Assembly (NCBI GenBank): GCA_022648295.1
Contig: JALCME010000025.1
Location: forward strand, 1 to 63,665
Source: Bacteroides sp.
GTDB lineage: Bacteria; Bacteroidota; Bacteroidia; Bacteroidales; Bacteroidaceae
DNA: 63,665 nt
Reading direction: 5' to 3'
A program made the translations under genes and the position numbers. This document shows positions 59,870-63,665 of the stretch, one piece after another (the first letter of the stretch is position 1; every line of letters begins with the position of its first letter). Below the pieces are notes generated by a model, which ran no database searches, had not been told where the DNA came from, and saw only the letters and a list, made by a program, of their open reading frames with translations.

Positions 59870-60436
59870 TTAAGAAATTCGTTTGCGAATACGGCTTAAT
59901 GCTTGTGGGGTGACTCCTATATACGAGGCTAAATACTTTAAAGGGATAGACTGGAGAAAGCGGGGATGTTCAGAAAATAACATTAAGTATCTTTCTTCCG
60001 GAGTTTCTCTTAATAGCGAGGTTTCTCTATAAAACAACATTATAGCCAGATGCTCTGCGACGAGCCGTCCTATTTTTTCTCCAACGGATATTTGTTTATA
60101 TATCTGCTGTAAATTGGAGTACGAAATGGACCATAAGACGGTAGGAGTAATTGCCTGAATATTCCAGATTGATGCCTTTCTTGTAAGAAATGATGGATAG
60201 GAACTAAAAAAGGAACCTTCAAAAACAAAAGCTGAAGAGATCTCTTTTTCATCTTTATCGATCCAGAAGCGCACAATTCCTGATTCTATAAAATAGATAT
60301 GATTCTCCACTTTCCCTGCGGTCAGTATCAGGCTTCCCTTTTTAAATACCTTTTTTCCCATCATACTAAAAAAGAAATCGGTTTCTTCTTCGGATATGGG
60401 AGCTAGTTTTTTTAGATAATCTTTTATCAGTTGCAT
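59870..60436 (-). CDS. Crp/Fnr-family transcriptional regulator
   Basis: About 188 residues from ATG 60436 (MQLIKDYLKKLAPISEEE); an upstream TTG is less likely. N-terminal cyclic-nucleotide-binding-type barrel (KKVFKKGSLILTAGKVENHIYFIESGIVRFW), dimer helix, and a C-terminal winged helix with PLKYLASYIGVTPQALSRIRKR. The cAMP-binding residues are not conserved, as usual in Bacteroides members. Adjacent to the FMN reductase, a likely target. Confidence 0.9.
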   Translation of the reverse strand: MQLIKDYLKKLAPISEEETDFFFSMMGKKVFKKGSLILTAGKVENHIYFIESGIVRFWIDKDEKEISSAFVFEGSFFSSYPSFLTRKASIWNIQAITPTVLWSISYSNLQQIYKQISVGEKIGRLVAEHLAIMLFYRETSLLRETPEERYLMLFSEHPRFLQSIPLKYLASYIGVTPQALSRIRKRIS

Positions 60437-60879
60437 AGTGACCAGTATTTGGATCAAATAATTATGCCCTGTTTGTCAGTACATCGTCTGCATTCGAGAT
60501 AAATAACACCCGGCTAAATTAGTTGTTATTATTTGTTTAAAGCTTTATTAATCGCTTTGATATAAGTACGCATTTCAAAAGTAGTTTTTAATTTCTAAAT
60601 GCTCAATTATTCGTTTATTTATTAAAGGTATGCTCCTCTTATTACTCAAATATCAGTTACACCAGATCTCTATTTCGCTCAATTGCTTTCAGACTTCGAA
60701 ACTAAAGAGGTTTATTGGGGAATAAGAAGAGTGATAAATTAAAAGCTATAGAAAAAGCATTAAAGTGCATTGTATATGTAAAATGATATTTTCTTTCTTT
60801 TGTCAAATACACTGTTCTTTCTCAGATTGTTGCTGATAAACTAAATTGTTATTATATAGTTTGTTGTTATATCGATTGC
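60437..60879. other. 443-bp gene-free stretch
   Basis: AT-rich. Two short overlapping frames near 60650-60780 (ending FETKEVYWGIRRVIN and KSDKLKAIEKALKCIVYVK) look protein-like but match nothing I can name; they may be a decayed gene. No clear RNA or repeat. Confidence 0.35.
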
Positions 60880-61650
60880 TTAGTCTATTATTCCTTCGAG
60901 CCAATTCAGAAATTCGGTTGAACGGGTTTTACTGATAATAATCTTTTCCGGAGTTTCCACTGAGAGCTTGGCTACAAGTCTTCGGGTAAAATAACGCTCA
61001 GCTCCCGTTATACAGTTGCGATTGACAATGAATTGACGGTTTGCTCTATAAAATTGGGAGGGGTTAAGTTGTTTTTGAATTTCATCCAGCGATGTGGGAT
61101 AACGGTATTTATGATTGTGCTGTGTTATAATGAGTAAAGCGTTTCCATCTAAATAAAAGCAAGCAATATCGTCTGTTTTAAGAGGAATGATTTTCTCTCC
61201 CTGATTGACCAGCAGTGCAGATTTATACCGATAGTCCAATTGTGAAATAAGTGTATCAACTGCATGTTCAGAAATTTTTTCCTGAAATGCTTTCTGTATA
61301 TTATGATATTTTGTCAATGCAGCATCTACTTGTTCCGGATTTATAGGCTTTAGCAGATAACTGATTGCATTAGTATCAAATGCCTGCATCAAATATTCGT
61401 CAAATGCCGTACAAAAAATAACCGGAGTTTCTACTCTTACTTCCTGAAAAATGAGAAAGCTAACGCCGTCCGATAGTTGTATATCGCAAAAAATCAGGTC
61501 CGGGGCCTTATTCTCCCCGAACCATTTGATTCCTTGTTCAACTGATTCGATTATGCCAACGATATGAATCGTATCATCAATTTCAGACAGAATTTTTATC
61601 AGATTCCTTACCGCTTTTTTTTCGTCTTCAATGATCAATACTTGCATCAT
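60880..61650 (-). CDS. LytTR-family response regulator
   Basis: 256 residues. Receiver domain (LIIEDEKKA, phospho-acceptor Asp in DLIFCDIQLSDG, Lys in YLLKPINPEQ) followed by a LytTR DNA-binding domain (ACFYLDGNALLIIT, FYRANRQFIVNRNCI). The start overlaps the stop of the small secreted-protein gene (ATGA). It is the output half of the two-component system whose kinase is encoded two genes upstream. Confidence 0.94.
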   Translation of the reverse strand: MMQVLIIEDEKKAVRNLIKILSEIDDTIHIVGIIESVEQGIKWFGENKAPDLIFCDIQLSDGVSFLIFQEVRVETPVIFCTAFDEYLMQAFDTNAISYLLKPINPEQVDAALTKYHNIQKAFQEKISEHAVDTLISQLDYRYKSALLVNQGEKIIPLKTDDIACFYLDGNALLIITQHNHKYRYPTSLDEIQKQLNPSQFYRANRQFIVNRNCITGAERYFTRRLVAKLSVETPEKIIISKTRSTEFLNWLEGIID

Positions 61651-62048
61651 TTCTTATTCTTTTGATATTCTTTGAATTCTTTTTTCAATTTTTCTTTTAG
61701 CTGTTGATATTCGTTGTATTGCTCGTTGCTCAGGACGCTTTTCAATTCTTTATCCTTAGCTTTTTGATTAGATTTGAATGTCTTAAACTTGGACATCCGT
61801 CCTTCCGAACTGTTTTGTAGCTCTTTGTTTTTATTGATGTAATTTAGATTGATGTTGTAGATCTTTGCGTATTGTTGATCATCAAGAGAAAGCTTCTCTT
61901 TCATGATTCCGGTAAGGTTTTGAGCCATTTCTTCCGAGCTCATTTTCGCTTCCTGTGCACTTAATGTTTGGCTCAATAGCAACAAGCCGCCTAATAACAT
62001 CATTGAAAGGAATGATGATATGCTTAATCTGAATACTTTTGTTTCCAT
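61647..62048 (-). CDS. Small exported Spy/CpxP-like helical protein
   Basis: 133 residues: signal peptide (SSFLSMMLLGGLLLLSQTLSAQ), then a purely helical, Lys/Glu/Gln-rich mature part (MAQNLTGIMKEKLSLDDQQYAKIYNIN, LSNEQYNEYQQLKEKLKKEFKEYQ in pieces). The repeated 'L-x-x-x-Q' pattern resembles Spy/CpxP-type periplasmic chaperone/sensor proteins. It is encoded between the kinase (17-bp gap) and the regulator (ATGA overlap). Confidence 0.75.
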   Translation of the reverse strand: METKVFRLSISSFLSMMLLGGLLLLSQTLSAQEAKMSSEEMAQNLTGIMKEKLSLDDQQYAKIYNINLNYINKNKELQNSSEGRMSKFKTFKSNQKAKDKELKSVLSNEQYNEYQQLKEKLKKEFKEYQKNKK

Positions 62049-62065
62049 TTTCTTTACTTGATTTT

Positions 62066-63076
62066 TTATTGATTAATAATTGGTAATTTAACTTGGAATA
62101 TATCTTTGTCCTTGTTTATTTCTATTGTTTTTTCAAATAGTAGATTATAACGTTGAGCGATATTTTTCAGTCCCGAACCTGTTGTGTCTACTGCATTTAA
62201 TTGAGGTTGATAGCTGTTCTCAACGATAATAGATTTACCGTCAGTATATATTTTTATAGCCAGAGGCTTGCTGTCATTGGCTACATTGTGCTTGATGACA
62301 TTCTCTATTAGCATTTGCAGTGTTAACGGAGGAATAGCAGTCTCCATCAGCTTATCGGGTATTTCAACGGAGAGGCTGACCGAATCCTCAAATCGTGTTT
62401 TTAGAATATACCAGTAGGAATCCAGAAACAGTAGCTCTTCCTTCAATGTCGCTGCATTCTTTTCTTGATATTGCAGCAAATAGCGGTATACTTTCGCCAT
62501 CTCTTGTATAAAGTTCTGTGCTTCCTTTTCTTGGGTCAGAGTGGACAGAGTGTTGAGCGTATTAAATAGAAAGTGAGGGCTTAACTGCTCTTTTAATGAA
62601 AGGATCTTTGCTTCCATTTGCGCTTGTTTCAATTGCTGAAGCTCCAGCTGGCTTTTCCTTTTTTCTTCCGTTGCTTGCTGAACAAAAAGTATGGCATAGT
62701 ACATCATGCTCTGAAACAGACATTTGGAAAAAAGGAATACCGGACGTTTGATGCGGGGAAATGCAGCGGTGAAAGCCAACTTCTCGAAAATCAAGGGCAA
62801 GAGATAATCGCATATGATATTTGTTAATATGGCTACTCCGAAGATAATAATCACTCCTCTCCATATATTCGACCGGATAATACGTTTGAATGCATCGCTG
62901 TAAATCAGCCAAAGATTACCAAACCAAAGTATGAGAGAGGTCAGAAAGGAATAAATACCACGTAGCACGATATCGTTCCATTCGAAAGCATCCCACCTCC
63001 GTATAAAAGGAACGGTTGCAAGCATCGCCATTCCTAGCGATATGACAAAACCTAATATGATTTGATTACGTTTCAT
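62066..63076 (-). CDS. LytS-type sensor histidine kinase
   Basis: 336 residues. Four N-terminal membrane helices (for example IILGFVISLGMAMLATVPF, VIIIFGVAILTNIICDYLL), a coiled linker, the His_kinase box LSPHFLFNTLNTLSTL (phospho-His in SPHFLFN), and an ATPase domain (PPLTLQMLIENVIKHN, GSGLKNIAQRYNLLF). First gene of the kinase - Spy-like - LytTR operon. Similar systems sense envelope signals. Confidence 0.95.
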   Translation of the reverse strand: MKRNQIILGFVISLGMAMLATVPFIRRWDAFEWNDIVLRGIYSFLTSLILWFGNLWLIYSDAFKRIIRSNIWRGVIIIFGVAILTNIICDYLLPLIFEKLAFTAAFPRIKRPVFLFSKCLFQSMMYYAILFVQQATEEKRKSQLELQQLKQAQMEAKILSLKEQLSPHFLFNTLNTLSTLTQEKEAQNFIQEMAKVYRYLLQYQEKNAATLKEELLFLDSYWYILKTRFEDSVSLSVEIPDKLMETAIPPLTLQMLIENVIKHNVANDSKPLAIKIYTDGKSIIVENSYQPQLNAVDTTGSGLKNIAQRYNLLFEKTIEINKDKDIFQVKLPIINQ

Positions 63077-63159
63077 GTTGCAAAAATACGATTATGCAAT
63101 TGATTTCTAACAGGCAATATCTTTAAATGGACAAATTGGACTTTGAAACGGACAAGTGT

Positions 63160-63665
63160 TTACTTCTTTGACTCCGGTATCTTTCCTGAGTGGTACCATG
63201 ATGTTATTCGTTGCTTTACATTACGGCGCATCTCCATCCAGAACAAATTATAATCAAACGTATGTAGATTCTTTAATCTATTCATTCTCTCGTCTTTCAT
63301 GTTTGGTACTGAAACCCAAAGGACTCCGACAGGTGCATTTATTGAGACACTGATGTTGTTTGGGGTTATCATTTTTCCGTTGACAAAAACGCCATCACTA
63401 GGCTTTTTTAAAACCTCATCCGCAGAAGTTGTCCATGTTAGTGGATTGATGCATAACGATTTCTTTATACGGTCATTCACTACACCTTTTCGGTAGCTTC
63501 TCCATTCAACAAAACCACCTGTATCATCCTGTGTGGTGTTTAAGTGTATGGATTGAAATGCATTTTCAGGTACTGGCCAACCGATGAGATATGCACAAAC
63601 CAACTGTGAATGCAAAGGCTTTCCGTCAAAATACTCTTGAAGCAGACGTATGGCATGAATAGTTC
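63160..63665 (-). CDS. DUF3089-family hydrolase-like protein (N-terminus beyond window)
   Basis: C-terminal about 168 residues; the frame stays open through the right edge (IHAIRLLQEYFDGKPLHSQ...). LVCAYLIGWPVP, DDTGGFVEWRSY and INPLTWTTSADEV are typical of DUF3089, an alpha/beta-hydrolase-related family. The nucleophile region is outside the window, so activity cannot be judged. Confidence 0.82.
   Translation of the reverse strand, partial: TIHAIRLLQEYFDGKPLHSQLVCAYLIGWPVPENAFQSIHLNTTQDDTGGFVEWRSYRKGVVNDRIKKSLCINPLTWTTSADEVLKKPSDGVFVNGKMITPNNISVSINAPVGVLWVSVPNMKDERMNRLKNLHTFDYNLFWMEMRRNVKQRITSWYHSGKIPESKK

Overview
The window looks like a chromosomal segment of a gut Bacteroides or close relative. 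The evidence is a SusC/SusD pair with its own ECF sigma factor and FecR-type anti-sigma factor, the Bacteroidales-specific families DUF3276 (PUR), DUF5606, DUF4252 and long NusB, and promoters of the Bacteroides type (TTTG, about 19-20 bp, TAnnTTTG). Most of the sequence is a core-like chromosome of moderate GC. Two stretches (about 17.6-21.4 kb and 44.2-50.3 kb) look clearly more AT-rich to the eye.

Layout. 0-5.3 kb: an NhaC antiporter (cut by the left edge), a KDG-kinase-like sugar kinase, an esterase, a Gfo/Idh/MocA oxidoreductase and the pth/S4-domain pair. 5.4-13.5 kb: housekeeping genes (rplY, a PUR protein, nusB, yajC, a YbbR protein, coaE, a DUF5606 protein, clpB). 13.6-15.6 kb: a DUF4373 (Rep/phage-like winged-helix) gene whose 3' end lies in a long degenerate array of 22-bp repeats. 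16.5-22.6 kb: a LysR regulator and its usual partner YeiH, separated by a four-gene exopolysaccharide-like module (degenerate receiver, YaiO-like barrel, HEAT-repeat membrane protein, processive GT2). 22.8-26 kb: a sigma/DUF4252 cluster and an AbiEi/AbiEii toxin-antitoxin pair. 26.3-30.3 kb: a lipid or glycan modification operon (GT39, GT2, LAB_N, UDP-glucuronate epimerase). 30.6-40 kb: an ECF sigma/FecR/SusC/SusD system with a zinc metalloprotease. 40-44 kb: sdaA and mutS2.

The most interesting region starts at a tRNA-Ser(UGA) gene at 44.15 kb. The 3' end of the tRNA is repeated at 50.26 kb (23 bp, exact) and again, diverged, at 54.4 kb. Each copy is followed by an intrinsic terminator. This is the footprint of two tandem genomic islands that carry no integrase. 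Island 1 holds one tight operon: an RloA-type AAA ATPase, an RloB (TOPRIM-like) protein, and a 1045-residue protein that fuses a SIR2 NADase-type domain to a catalytically dead short Argonaute. Together these look like a composite anti-phage system. Island 2 holds an AlkZ/YcaQ-type DNA glycosylase gene broken by an in-frame stop, a UvrA2-type ABC protein, and a divergent HxlR regulator, which together suggest genotoxin resistance.

The right end (54.5-63.7 kb) carries secreted and OmpA-family proteins under an AraC regulator, a second short array of the same 22-bp repeat family, a fragment of a glyoxalase-fold gene, an FMN reductase with a Crp-like regulator, and a LytS/LytTR two-component operon with a Spy/CpxP-like protein between its two halves. 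The window ends in a DUF3089 hydrolase-like gene. All calls are from reading the sequence and translations; no database search was run.
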